From Methylogaea oryzae (GTDB taxonomy: Bacteria; Pseudomonadota; Gammaproteobacteria; Methylococcales; Methylococcaceae), in contig NZ_AP019782.1 of NCBI RefSeq assembly GCF_019669985.1, positions 1,604,501 through 1,668,500 of the forward strand: a DNA stretch of 64,000 nucleotides. Direction: 5' to 3'. The position numbers and the translations under genes were made by a program. Below are positions 1-7,542 of this stretch, one piece after another. The notes under the pieces were generated by a model. That model ran no database searches, was not told the DNA's origin, and worked only from the letters and a program-made list of their open reading frames with translations. Every line of letters starts with the position of its first letter. The stretch's first letter is position 1.

Positions 1-945
1 GCCGGCTATATCGGCAGCCACGTGGTCAAGCTGCTGGGCGAGGCGGGCGAAAACGTGGTGGTGCTGGACGATTTGTCCACTGGCCGGCGCGACGCCGTGT
101 TGTACGGCGAGTTCGTCGAAGGGGACGTGGGCGACAGCCGCCTCGTCGGCGAACTGATAGTCCGTCACCGGGTGGGGGCCGTGCTGCATTTCGCCGACCG
201 CACCATCGTCGCCGAATCGGTGGCCGATCCCCTCAAATACTACGGCAACAACACCTGCAAAACCCGCAACCTGCTGCAATGCTGCGTGGACGCCGGCGTG
301 CCGCACTTTATCTTTTCCTCGTCGGCGTCCGTGTACGGCACGCGCGACGACGGCCGCGCCGCCGAGGACAGCCCCACCCGCCCCATCAATCCCTACGGCA
401 CGTCCAAGCTCATCGCCGAGTGGATGCTGCGCGACTGCGCCGCCGCCTACGGCCTGGGTTACGTCGCCCTGCGTTACTTCAACGTGGCCGGTTGCGATCC
501 CGAGGGGCGCTTGGGCAACAACACCCCCAACGCCACGGTGCTCATCAAGGTGGCGGCGGAAGTGGCCGCCGGCAAGCGCGACAAGCTGCGCATCTTCGGC
601 ACGGACTATCCCACCGCCGACGGCACCGGCATCCGCGATTACGTGCACGTGTCCGATCTGGCCGACGCTCACATCAAGGCCTTGGCCTATTTGCGCCGGG
701 GCGGCGATTCCACCGTGCTCAACGTCGGCTACGGCAGCGGCTACAGCGTGCGGCAGGTGGTGGACGCCATGGAACGGGCCGCAGGCCTGCCCTTGGCGGT
801 GGAGGAATGCCCGCGCCGTCCCGGCGATCCAGCGGAAGTGGTGGCCGTGGCCGACCGCATTCGCGGCCTGCTAGACTGGACGCCGCGTTACAACGACCTG
901 GACTTTATCGTGCGCACCCAGTTGGCTTGGGAAAAGCGCGGCTAG
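1..945 (+). CDS. galE: UDP-glucose 4-epimerase (5'-truncated by window edge)
   Basis: This short-chain dehydrogenase-type epimerase interconverts UDP-glucose and UDP-galactose using bound NAD. The window opens inside the Rossmann glycine motif (AGYIGSH), so only about the first ten residues are missing and the real start lies upstream. Visible family marks are SSSASVYG around residue 100, the catalytic YxxxK (YGTSK, with the Ser a little upstream), the ALRYFNVAGC segment that contacts the UDP-sugar, and the IRDYVHVSDLA motif. The remaining length of about 314 residues fits a normal GalE of about 330. It is followed 46 bp later by a lipoprotein gene on the same strand, with no obvious functional link. 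Identification is firm; sugar specificity (hexose against N-acetylhexosamine) cannot be decided from the sequence. Confidence 0.93.
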   Translation, partial: AGYIGSHVVKLLGEAGENVVVLDDLSTGRRDAVLYGEFVEGDVGDSRLVGELIVRHRVGAVLHFADRTIVAESVADPLKYYGNNTCKTRNLLQCCVDAGVPHFIFSSSASVYGTRDDGRAAEDSPTRPINPYGTSKLIAEWMLRDCAAAYGLGYVALRYFNVAGCDPEGRLGNNTPNATVLIKVAAEVAAGKRDKLRIFGTDYPTADGTGIRDYVHVSDLADAHIKALAYLRRGGDSTVLNVGYGSGYSVRQVVDAMERAAGLPLAVEECPRRPGDPAEVVAVADRIRGLLDWTPRYNDLDFIVRTQLAWEKRG

Positions 946-991
946 TGGGCCATCGCGGCATTATCTGTATTTATCACGGCATGGTTGCACA

Positions 992-1441
992 ATGATCAGA
1001 ATCTTATTCCTCAGCCTGGCCTGCCTGGCTTTGGCCGGTTGCATGGCGGCGGCCGTGCCCGCCGCCGATATGGTCATCAGCGCCGTAGGACGCGCCATGG
1101 TCAACAAGGCCGCCGGCACGGCGGAATCCAGCGGCACGCAAGCGAAGACGCCCGCGGCCGGCGCCGCGCAGCCGGCGACGGTGCTGGATTTCGACGTGCC
1201 TTCCGACGCCTTGAGAAACAAGGACGGGGAGTTGTCGACGCTGCTGCGCAAGGCCGGCGAGTTGGCCTTGAAGTACGACGTGCCGGTGACGCTGGTCAGC
1301 AGCAGTGCGGATCGGGATTACCTGATGCAAGAACTCAATCAGGCCGGCGAACCGGTCATCATGTACCGGCTGGGCGAATATCCGCGCATCACCATCAGCC
1401 TCAAACAGAACGAGCCGGCGCGGACGGGGGCGGTGCGATGA
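992..1441 (+). CDS. small lipoprotein of unknown function
   Basis: A 149-residue protein begins with a lipoprotein signal: positively charged MIR, a hydrophobic stretch, and the lipobox LAGC with the lipidated Cys near residue 17. The mature part has an Ala-rich low-complexity region (about residues 25-65), then a compact domain with predicted alternating strands and helices. I recognise no family. Its stop overlaps the start of the next gene in an ATGA arrangement at 1438-1441, so the two are probably translated together. The lipid anchor suggests an envelope role, but no function can be assigned. Confidence 0.75.
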   Translation: MIRILFLSLACLALAGCMAAAVPAADMVISAVGRAMVNKAAGTAESSGTQAKTPAAGAAQPATVLDFDVPSDALRNKDGELSTLLRKAGELALKYDVPVTLVSSSADRDYLMQELNQAGEPVIMYRLGEYPRITISLKQNEPARTGAVR

Positions 1442-1788
1442 GCGAGACAAAGCGGATGACGGCCGCCATGGGGGCGCTGTTGCTGGCGCTGGGCGGCGCG
1501 GCGCATGCCGATTCCGCCGCGGAGGCGCAGGCCCAGCCGGCGGCGACGCCGGCGCAGGACAAATCCCAGCCGCCGGCGCCGGAAGCGGCGGCACCTCAGC
1601 CGGCGGCCGAGTCCGCCGTTGCCGCCGAGACGCCGGCCGCCGCGCCGGCATCTCCGCCGGCCGATACCCAGCCCGCCAAGGAAGTCCCGAGCACGGCCGG
1701 CGCCGATGCCAAAGGCGGCGTCAGCGAGGTTTCCCGCCGCAAAATACGCGACACCATACGCAAGTTGGACGATTTGCTGCGGCGTTGA
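1438..1788 (+). CDS. secreted Ala/Pro-rich protein
   Basis: A 116-residue protein whose ATG overlaps the upstream lipoprotein stop by four bases. The N-terminus resembles a Sec signal peptide with a cleavage site near AHA-DS (about residue 25). Residues 26-90 are a disordered Ala/Pro/Glu linker. The short C-terminal tail is charged and helical (SRRKIRDTIRKLDDLLRR). The tail could be an interaction helix held away from the membrane by the Pro-rich linker, but this is inference. I do not recognise a family. The extreme composition makes false frames likely here; coupling to the upstream gene and the signal peptide support this frame. Confidence 0.6.
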   Translation: MSETKRMTAAMGALLLALGGAAHADSAAEAQAQPAATPAQDKSQPPAPEAAAPQPAAESAVAAETPAAAPASPPADTQPAKEVPSTAGADAKGGVSEVSRRKIRDTIRKLDDLLRR

Positions 1789-1826
1789 TCCGGCGCGGCG
1801 CCGGCGCCCCCCACCCAGGCCGTCGG

Positions 1827-2870
1827 TTAATGCGGCGCCGATGCGTCGGCGGCGTTGCCGACGTATTGGGACAAAACCGCGCGTCGCCGCGGCAAGCCTT
1901 CCCAGATGAATTCGACATCCCGCTCCGTCAGCACGCTCACGCACTCCGTGGAGCGCACGAACGCAGCGAGAAACGGCCCCATGGCGCGTTGCTGGGTTTG
2001 GTATTGCCCCAACGCCGCCTGTTTGATTTCCACTTCGCGCGGTTGCAGGCTCAGGCAGGGGTGTTGGCGGTTGCGCCTGGGCCAGTCTGCGGGCAGCGGC
2101 AATGGCGTTGCGCGCAGGTCCAGGGGTTTGGCGGCGTTGGCGCCCGTCGGCCAATTGCCGGGCCAGTGGACCAGGTAGGTCAACAAACGCGGCCAGCGCG
2201 GCGCGTTTGGGGTTTCCTCGCCATGGCCCCGCTCATGCAGCCAGTCGCGCAGCGCCATCAGGGCGAACAGGCCGAGGGCGGAATGGTCGGGATGGCTGTC
2301 CAAAGGGTCCGGCAGGGCCACCAGCGTCGGCCGGATTTGCCTGAGCTCGTGCGCCAGTTCGGCAGCCAGTTCGGCGCCGTTGTAGCCTCGGTTGGGGAAT
2401 TCCGCTTCCCCGTAGGGCACGGCCGAAACGCCCGTGGTGTTGGATCGCTCGGGTCGTTCCCGCTGCCAATGGGCGTGCAGCAGGGGCTGCAGGCCGCCGT
2501 CGGGAAACCCCAGTAAGTCCAGCTGCACGCGGCCGTTGCCCAGCATGCGCACGGCGTGGCGGGCTTCGGTGAGGCGCGTGGCGCCGTAGCGCAGGTAGTC
2601 GTGGACGCTGGGGCGGGCGTAGCGGGCTTCACGCTGGACGGCTTCCACAAAGCCGTCGCCGGCGGTGGCGATGACGATGCGCACGCTGCCGCCTTGCGCC
2701 AGGACGCGTTGCGCGATGCCGCCGGCGCCGAGCACTTCGTCGTCGGGATGGGGCGCGAAGACCAGCAGCCGTTCCGCCGAGCCGATGGACAGCGGCGCAA
2801 GCGGTTCCGCCAGGGCGCAAGCGGACCACGCGAAGAGTATGGACAGCAGCCAAGCGGAGCGTTGTAGCAT
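1827..2870 (-). CDS. PIG-L / LmbE family deacetylase, exported
   Basis: A zinc-dependent N-acetylglucosaminyl-type deacetylase of the PIG-L family. The key zinc and catalytic motif AHPDDE-like (FAPHPDDEVLGAGG) lies just after the signal peptide, and the later HPDHSA motif supplies the third metal ligand. The chosen start, MLQRSAWLL, gives a clear signal peptide ending near ALA-EP, so the enzyme should act in the periplasm. In-frame ATGs at 2906 and 3065 would place unrelated residues ahead of the signal; no strong ribosome site distinguishes 2870 from 2906. The substrate is unknown. The gene is transcribed towards the secreted Ala/Pro-rich gene and divergently from the lytic transglycosylase, so an envelope or polysaccharide substrate is plausible. 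Confidence 0.8.
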   Translation of the reverse strand: MLQRSAWLLSILFAWSACALAEPLAPLSIGSAERLLVFAPHPDDEVLGAGGIAQRVLAQGGSVRIVIATAGDGFVEAVQREARYARPSVHDYLRYGATRLTEARHAVRMLGNGRVQLDLLGFPDGGLQPLLHAHWQRERPERSNTTGVSAVPYGEAEFPNRGYNGAELAAELAHELRQIRPTLVALPDPLDSHPDHSALGLFALMALRDWLHERGHGEETPNAPRWPRLLTYLVHWPGNWPTGANAAKPLDLRATPLPLPADWPRRNRQHPCLSLQPREVEIKQAALGQYQTQQRAMGPFLAAFVRSTECVSVLTERDVEFIWEGLPRRRAVLSQYVGNAADASAPH

Positions 2871-3025
2871 CGGCGATAACTCAGGGGGAGCTTGATGTGA
2901 AATCATGCCAGAAAGCGGCCTTGGCTGCGTTACGAAATGCTGATGGACCGGGCGAAACGGCGGTCCAAAACCACGGCGCCCGACGTTTGCCGGTATCATG
3001 ACGCCGGCAAACAACTCCTGATCCC

Positions 3026-4117
3026 ATGGAAAGTCGTCCCCCGAAAACAGCCGCCCGGCCCGCACCTAGAAAGCCCCCGGCTGACCAACCCCAGGCGAAG
3101 CGTCCGGCCAAGCCGAGAACCAAGCGCATCAAGCCCGCCCCGCCGCCCCCGGTGCCGCTGCGGCACCGGGCCTTGGCTTTGGGGGTGGAACTGATCGCCC
3201 TGTCGGCGGCGGCGCTGGTGGCGATCATCGCCGTGCTGGGGCGTTCCGCAAACGGTTTCGCCGGCACCGATTTCGGCTCCAGCTTGTTGCCGTTCGCCGG
3301 CGCGGTGTTCGCACTGGTGGTGGTCGGCGCCGGCCTGTTGTGGCTATGGCTGCGCTTGCGGCGCTGGCTGACGGCGCGTTTCGTCCCCGGCGCGGCCTTG
3401 CTCGCCCTTGGCATCGCGCTGGCGGCCGGGTGGTTCGCTTTGCAGGACGAATACGGCCGCGACCTGGGCAATTTCCGCACCCTGGTCGGCGGCATGCAGG
3501 AGGCGGAGCGGGTTACGCTGGCCCACCAGGTCTATGCGTCCTACCGTCGTTCCGATTTGTCCCAGGCGCAGCGCTTGTTGGAGCGGGCGCGGCCCTATTT
3601 GCCGCCGGTGCAGGAAGCGGCCGGCGCATACGGCATCGATACGGATGTGCTGATGGGGGTGGGGGCGACGGAGTCGTCGTTTTTGCCGCGCGACAGCAAG
3701 GACGGCGGCCGCGGTTTGTTCCAGATCACGGCGCCGCCCAAGGCGGCGGTGGAACTGGCCAAGGAGCGTCTGGGAGTGGAGCAGTTGGATTTGAACGACC
3801 CGCGCCACAACGCCCACGTCGCCGCCGCCACCCTGCGCCATTATTTCGCCGAAATGCGCGGCGACCTGTTCCTGGGGTTGCTGGCCTATAACATCGGCCC
3901 GAAAAACGGTGGTTTGCTGTCCATTATGAAGCAATACGGCGCCCGCGATTTCGCCACCATCCAGCCTTATTTGCAGAACCTTCCCCGCGACTATCCCATT
4001 CGGGTGTTGACGGCGGCCCTGGCGGCCCGCCTGTGGCGCACGGAAGGCGCTTTGCCCCGTTACGAGCAGGGAGACAACGCCCTTCGTATTCAAGGCGTCG
4101 GCATTCCCGGCTTGTGA
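3026..4117 (+). CDS. membrane-anchored lytic transglycosylase (SLT domain)
   Basis: A 363-residue protein with a basic, Pro-rich cytoplasmic tail (residues 1-45), about three hydrophobic membrane segments (roughly 50-75, 90-112, 118-135) and a C-terminal SLT lysozyme-like domain (about 185-350). The domain carries the typical GVGATESSF segment with the catalytic glutamate at residue 216, followed by GLFQI and LLAYNIGP. Enzymes of this family cleave the MurNAc-GlcNAc bond with formation of 1,6-anhydroMurNAc. The multi-pass membrane anchor is unusual, since most family members are soluble or lipoproteins. The gene is divergent from the PIG-L deacetylase, and both probably act on the envelope. 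Confidence 0.85.
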   Translation: MESRPPKTAARPAPRKPPADQPQAKRPAKPRTKRIKPAPPPPVPLRHRALALGVELIALSAAALVAIIAVLGRSANGFAGTDFGSSLLPFAGAVFALVVVGAGLLWLWLRLRRWLTARFVPGAALLALGIALAAGWFALQDEYGRDLGNFRTLVGGMQEAERVTLAHQVYASYRRSDLSQAQRLLERARPYLPPVQEAAGAYGIDTDVLMGVGATESSFLPRDSKDGGRGLFQITAPPKAAVELAKERLGVEQLDLNDPRHNAHVAAATLRHYFAEMRGDLFLGLLAYNIGPKNGGLLSIMKQYGARDFATIQPYLQNLPRDYPIRVLTAALAARLWRTEGALPRYEQGDNALRIQGVGIPGL

Positions 4118-4278
4118 GGTGGAGCGTTGCGGCTATTTATCTTGAAAAGACGCCGTTTGAGGAACAGAATTCAGCCCCGGAATGCGTAGGGTCAATTCGG
4201 CCGCCGTTGCTTGAGCGTTTTTTCTCTCCGTGTGCGCCGGATTCCCGCGAATAACAATAACGAAACGGAACGCTGCAC

Positions 4279-4584
4279 ATGCCTCTAAAAAAATACGCCT
4301 ATCCCCTTGGTCTGATCCTGGCCGCGAACTTGGCCGGTTGCACCGGCCAGTCGGCGGAAAACGCCGAAATCGACAAGCGCATAGCGATATGCCAAGACGT
4401 GATGAAGCTTTACATCAAGGAAGCCAACACCCACGAGCGCGACCGCAAGCGCCTTATCGGCACCTGCCACATGTCGCAGAAGGAGCGGACCACGGAGCAG
4501 TGGCAATGCACCCTGGCGGGCATGCAGGGCGGCGGCAAGTACGCCGAAGTGTCGGATAAATGCACCGGCGGCCTGCGTCGATGA
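4279..4584 (+). CDS. small cysteine-containing lipoprotein
   Basis: A 101-residue protein with a lipoprotein signal (MPLKK, hydrophobic core, lipobox LAGC at about residues 18-21). The mature domain holds four cysteines besides the lipidated one (in AICQD, GTCHM, QWQCT, DKCTG), spaced so that two disulfides could form in the periplasm. Charged helical segments lie between them. I do not recognise the family and can assign no function. It lies 28 bp before the VF530-type gene on the same strand. Confidence 0.7.
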   Translation: MPLKKYAYPLGLILAANLAGCTGQSAENAEIDKRIAICQDVMKLYIKEANTHERDRKRLIGTCHMSQKERTTEQWQCTLAGMQGGGKYAEVSDKCTGGLRR

Positions 4585-4612
4585 GCGGTCGCCGGACTCG
4601 GCGGGCCGGCTC

Positions 4613-4861
4613 ATGAGCCATCCGCAACCGAATAATCCGCTGCACGGCGTCACCTTGGAAAAGATGCTCGTCGAGCTGTCGGAAAGCTACGGCTGGGACG
4701 GCTTGGCGCAACATATCGATGTGCGCTGTTTCTCCAACGATCCCAGCATCAAATCCTGCTTGCGCTTTTTCCGACAAACGCCGTGGGCGCGCGCCAAGCT
4801 GGAATCGCTGTATTTGCACCATTTGCAGGAAGGCGGTAGCGCGCCGGGTCGGCGGGGCTAG
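4613..4861 (+). CDS. VF530 / DUF2132 family small protein
   Basis: An 82-residue protein matching the VF530 (DUF2132) family throughout: the NPLHGVTLEKML start, YGWDGLA, the RCFSNDPSIKSCLRFFR centre and TPWARAKLESLYL near the end. A structure is known for the Vibrio fischeri protein and a DNA-binding role has been proposed for the family, but its biological job is not settled. The length is normal. It is the last gene of a plus-strand run and converges with the Rieske oxygenase. Confidence 0.88.
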   Translation: MSHPQPNNPLHGVTLEKMLVELSESYGWDGLAQHIDVRCFSNDPSIKSCLRFFRQTPWARAKLESLYLHHLQEGGSAPGRRG

Positions 4862-4869
4862 CCGATAGA

Positions 4870-4891
4870 GGCCGGGATAAGGCTCCCGGCC
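4870..4891. terminator. hairpin between convergent genes
   Basis: A perfect 8-bp inverted repeat (GGCCGGGA / TCCCGGCC) with a 6-nt loop lies between the stops of the VF530-type gene and the Rieske oxygenase gene. The location suits a two-way terminator, but no U-tract follows on either strand, so the call is tentative. Confidence 0.4.
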
Positions 4892-4925
4892 GTTCCCGGC
4901 GGTTGCCGAGACGTTGGGAGCGCTA

Positions 4926-5966
4926 TCAGCTGCGCCAGCGCAGCACGGTTTCCTGCACCGGATTGACGAATTCCCGCTGCTCAGCCAGGTGGGCGGCCCA
5001 TTCCTTCTTCAGGGCGAAATACCACTTGGCCTGGGTGTCGGCGTCTTGCAGCAGCATGAGGCTGGGGTCGTAGGCCAGGCCTTCCTGCTGTTTCCTCACC
5101 GCTTCCAAATCCTGGCGCAGGAACACCTTGCCGAACTGGCGCAGGGCCGGTTTCAGCAGACTGACCCAGGGGATGTTCCAGAAGCCCATCTGGATGATCT
5201 GCGTGTGCTTTTCGTCCAGGGGTGCCAGGGCGGTGAGGGAGTAGAAGGACTTCTCGCCGATCTTGATGTGCTCCAGCCGCACGCCGGGCAGGCGGAAGGT
5301 GATTTCGGTGGTGGTGGGGCCGCCGAAGATTTTGTAGGCCTTGGAGTTTTTCGACGGCTGGTGGCGCACCATCTGGAAGCCGTGGGTCACCGGCGCGAAG
5401 TGCTTGGCCTTCTCCAGCATGGATTTTTCCGAGCGCCAGAACCAGCTCTTGTGCACATAGGGGCCGTGGGCCGGGTCCATCAGGCCGATGACGGCGTGGT
5501 CGATGTGGCAGGGGAAGATTTCCGTGAAGGTGAGGTTGGGCTGGGCGTCGGGCGCCAGCTCCGCCAGTACGGGCAGGGACGGCGCTTGGGCTGTGTCGAA
5601 TTCCTTGTCGCCGATGAACACCCAGATGGCGCCGTTGCGCTCCTGCACCGGATAGGTTTTCACCTTGATCTTGGTGCAGTCCAGGTCCTGGTCCGGCAAC
5701 AGGGAAGGGATTTCCGTGCACACCCCGGCGCAGCTGAATTTCCAGCCGTGGTAGGGGCATTCCACCGTGTCGCCCACCATGCGGCCGTAAGAGAACGGGA
5801 TGCCGCGGTGCGGGCAGATGTCGCGGATGGCGGCGATTTTGCCCTGGGTGTCGCGCATGAACAGGATGGGCGTGTCGGCGATCTTGTGGCCTTTCATGCC
5901 GCCGGTGGGGACCTCGGCGGAGGGCAGGGCCATGTACCAGACGTTTTCGAGGTAGGTGGTGCTCAT
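4926..5966 (-). CDS. Rieske-type non-heme iron oxygenase
   Basis: A 346-residue oxygenase alpha-type subunit. The N-terminal Rieske [2Fe-2S] domain has the ligands C51-x-H53 (CPHRG) and C70-x2-H73 (CPYHGW). The C-terminal catalytic domain has a probable mononuclear iron site in the HIDHAVIGLMDPAHGPYVH segment (His167 and His172 are the likely ligands). The general layout resembles the pheophorbide a oxygenase / vanillate demethylase branch, and also the sterol C-4 demethylase SdmA known from methanotrophs; I cannot choose a substrate. No reductase gene is adjacent. Its ATG overlaps the stop of the DUF2442 gene by four bases, so it is co-translated with the end of the serine-cycle operon, an unexpected pairing. 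Confidence 0.88.
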   Translation of the reverse strand: MSTTYLENVWYMALPSAEVPTGGMKGHKIADTPILFMRDTQGKIAAIRDICPHRGIPFSYGRMVGDTVECPYHGWKFSCAGVCTEIPSLLPDQDLDCTKIKVKTYPVQERNGAIWVFIGDKEFDTAQAPSLPVLAELAPDAQPNLTFTEIFPCHIDHAVIGLMDPAHGPYVHKSWFWRSEKSMLEKAKHFAPVTHGFQMVRHQPSKNSKAYKIFGGPTTTEITFRLPGVRLEHIKIGEKSFYSLTALAPLDEKHTQIIQMGFWNIPWVSLLKPALRQFGKVFLRQDLEAVRKQQEGLAYDPSLMLLQDADTQAKWYFALKKEWAAHLAEQREFVNPVQETVLRWRS

Positions 5967-6271
5967 GGATTTTTCACCTTATGGGTTCCAGTGTTGTGGT
6001 ATGTCCTAGCTGAGCCGTCGCTCTGCGACAGTTCGATCAGTGGCTCGGATTGGTCGTACAGCGTTTCCGGGGCTATGTCGATTTCACCCGGCCACACCAC
6101 CGTGCCGTAATCCACCCGAGCTCGGCGAAATTCCCCCAGGCTTTGGATGCGGCTCCAGGGTTTGAGCGAAAGCCATGGCGTCATATCGAAGCGGCGCCAT
6201 TCGCCGTTTTCGAATTGCAGGCGCAGGGAGAAGTCATTGCAGGCTTCTACGTGTATAACGTCGAGCAACAT
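5963..6271 (-). CDS. DUF2442 domain protein
   Basis: A 102-residue protein whose first 70 residues match DUF2442 (start MLLDVIHVEA, then LQFENGEWRRFDM and the YGTVVWPGEIDIAPETLYDQSE core). A polar C-terminal tail of about 25 residues goes beyond the usual domain end and carries the frame into the start of the Rieske gene. The start at 6271 leaves 4 bp after the DUF4160 stop. DUF4160 and DUF2442 genes are very often adjacent; their job is unknown. A longer frame opens upstream but lacks family similarity. Confidence 0.85.
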   Translation of the reverse strand: MLLDVIHVEACNDFSLRLQFENGEWRRFDMTPWLSLKPWSRIQSLGEFRRARVDYGTVVWPGEIDIAPETLYDQSEPLIELSQSDGSARTYHNTGTHKVKNP

Positions 6272-6275
6272 GGCT

Positions 6276-6545
6276 TTACTGCAAAGGGGCGATTTTGTAG
6301 GGGTCTTCGCCATTGACGGCGAGTTCCCAATCGGCCAGTAACTCGTCTCGATGGATGTCCATCCACACTTGTACCATGCGCAACTGGCGGGCGGGAAATT
6401 CACCTTCAAGCACCGCGCCGTCTTCGATTGCCAATGCCACCTTTTGGCCTTGATAGCGGGCGTGGATATGCGGCAGATGGTGTCGGCCCATATCGCGAAA
6501 ATACATTTGGATCAGGATTCCGTAGAACATGCTGATAGTGGGCAT
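6276..6545 (-). CDS. DUF4160 domain protein
   Basis: An 89-residue protein matching DUF4160 over its full length: MPTISMFYGILIQMYF, then HHLPHIHARYQG, EGEFPARQL and a W.D.HRDEL motif near the end. The HxPHxHA motif is the family's signature, but no activity is established. It lies 10 bp after the glycerate kinase stop and 4 bp before the DUF2442 gene, inside one minus-strand transcription unit. Confidence 0.88.
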   Translation of the reverse strand: MPTISMFYGILIQMYFRDMGRHHLPHIHARYQGQKVALAIEDGAVLEGEFPARQLRMVQVWMDIHRDELLADWELAVNGEDPYKIAPLQ

Positions 6546-6555
6546 GGTTTTCCGC

Positions 6556-7533
6556 CTAGGGTGGCTGTGTCGCTAATTGTATCCGGCAAATCTGGTGCTC
6601 GTCGTCGACGAACAGCACCACGTCGGCCCGGTCCGGCATTTCGGCCAACATGTGCCGAGTGACGCGCTCGTAGTGCTGGACGAAGCGGCGGATGGCGGCG
6701 GCGTCCATGATGCGGCTGGCGGCTTGCGGATTGCCGGCCAGGGAGGCGGCCAGCTTCTCTTCTTGCAGGCTGCGCCAGTCGAACACGCGTTCCATGCTGG
6801 GGACTTTCAGCATGACCAGGGCGTCCAGCCGGCCGAACAGCTCGGTGTACGCGCCTTGCAGCTGCTGGTTGACGTAGCGGCGCCAGCGGCCGTCGGCGTC
6901 TTCCTCGGCTTCCAGGCGGTTGACGGGCTGGGCCAATTCGATTTCATCCTGGGGTTTGGCGGCCACGCACCAGCCTTCGAAGACGACGACGTCGGCCTTG
7001 CCGCGGAAGCGCGGCCATTCGTCCAGCTGCCGGCGGTCGTCGCGGGCCTTGTCGAAAGAAGGAATGGCGACGCTGTCGCCGGCTTCGGCTTGCTTCAAGG
7101 CGTCGATAACGCCCAGTCCCAGCTCCACGTCGTGGGTTCCGGGGACGCCGCGCGTCAGCAGCAGGGGGTGGACGGTTTTCGCCAGCTGTTCCCGTTCGGC
7201 GCGGGTCTTGTAGATGTCGTCGATGGACAGGCCCGCTACGCGCAGGCCGAAGCCTTGTTCCAGGATCAGCCGCAGGAATTCGCACAGGGTGGACTTGCCG
7301 GAGCCTTGGCCGCCGTTGATGCCCAGCACCAGCGGCTCGTCGCCTTTGCGTTGCGCTACCCACGCCGCCAGGGGCAGGTAGACGCGCTGCAGGGCGGGCG
7401 TGAGCAAGTCGGCGGCGATATGCAGCGCTTGCAGCTTGTGCTGGAACGCCGGCTGCAGCTTTTTCGCCAGCGCGGCTTGTTCGGCTGCGCCGAGCGGCGC
7501 CGGTTCCGGCCAAAGGCTAGGGGCGTGCGGCAT
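6556..7533 (-). CDS. glycerate kinase (P-loop, GLYK type)
   Basis: A 325-residue P-loop kinase of the plant GLYK / yeast Tda10 type. It should phosphorylate D-glycerate, the step that returns serine-cycle or photorespiratory carbon to phosphoglycerate. Visible marks are the Walker A sequence GGQGSGKST near residue 77, the LSIDDIYKT segment, TRGVPGTHD, and a C-terminal FVQHYERVTRHML-type helix. GLYK enzymes give 3-phosphoglycerate; whether this enzyme gives the 2- or 3-phosphate needs an assay. It follows hydroxypyruvate reductase after 9 bp, which strongly supports the glycerate substrate. Confidence 0.88.
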   Translation of the reverse strand: MPHAPSLWPEPAPLGAAEQAALAKKLQPAFQHKLQALHIAADLLTPALQRVYLPLAAWVAQRKGDEPLVLGINGGQGSGKSTLCEFLRLILEQGFGLRVAGLSIDDIYKTRAEREQLAKTVHPLLLTRGVPGTHDVELGLGVIDALKQAEAGDSVAIPSFDKARDDRRQLDEWPRFRGKADVVVFEGWCVAAKPQDEIELAQPVNRLEAEEDADGRWRRYVNQQLQGAYTELFGRLDALVMLKVPSMERVFDWRSLQEEKLAASLAGNPQAASRIMDAAAIRRFVQHYERVTRHMLAEMPDRADVVLFVDDEHQICRIQLATQPP

Positions 7534-7542
7534 GGCGCAGGG

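Noticed and set aside
5963-6545. DUF4160/DUF2442 pair as a toxin-antitoxin module
   Set aside because: The pair is often adjacent in genomes, but no toxin activity is established and no toxin motif is visible.
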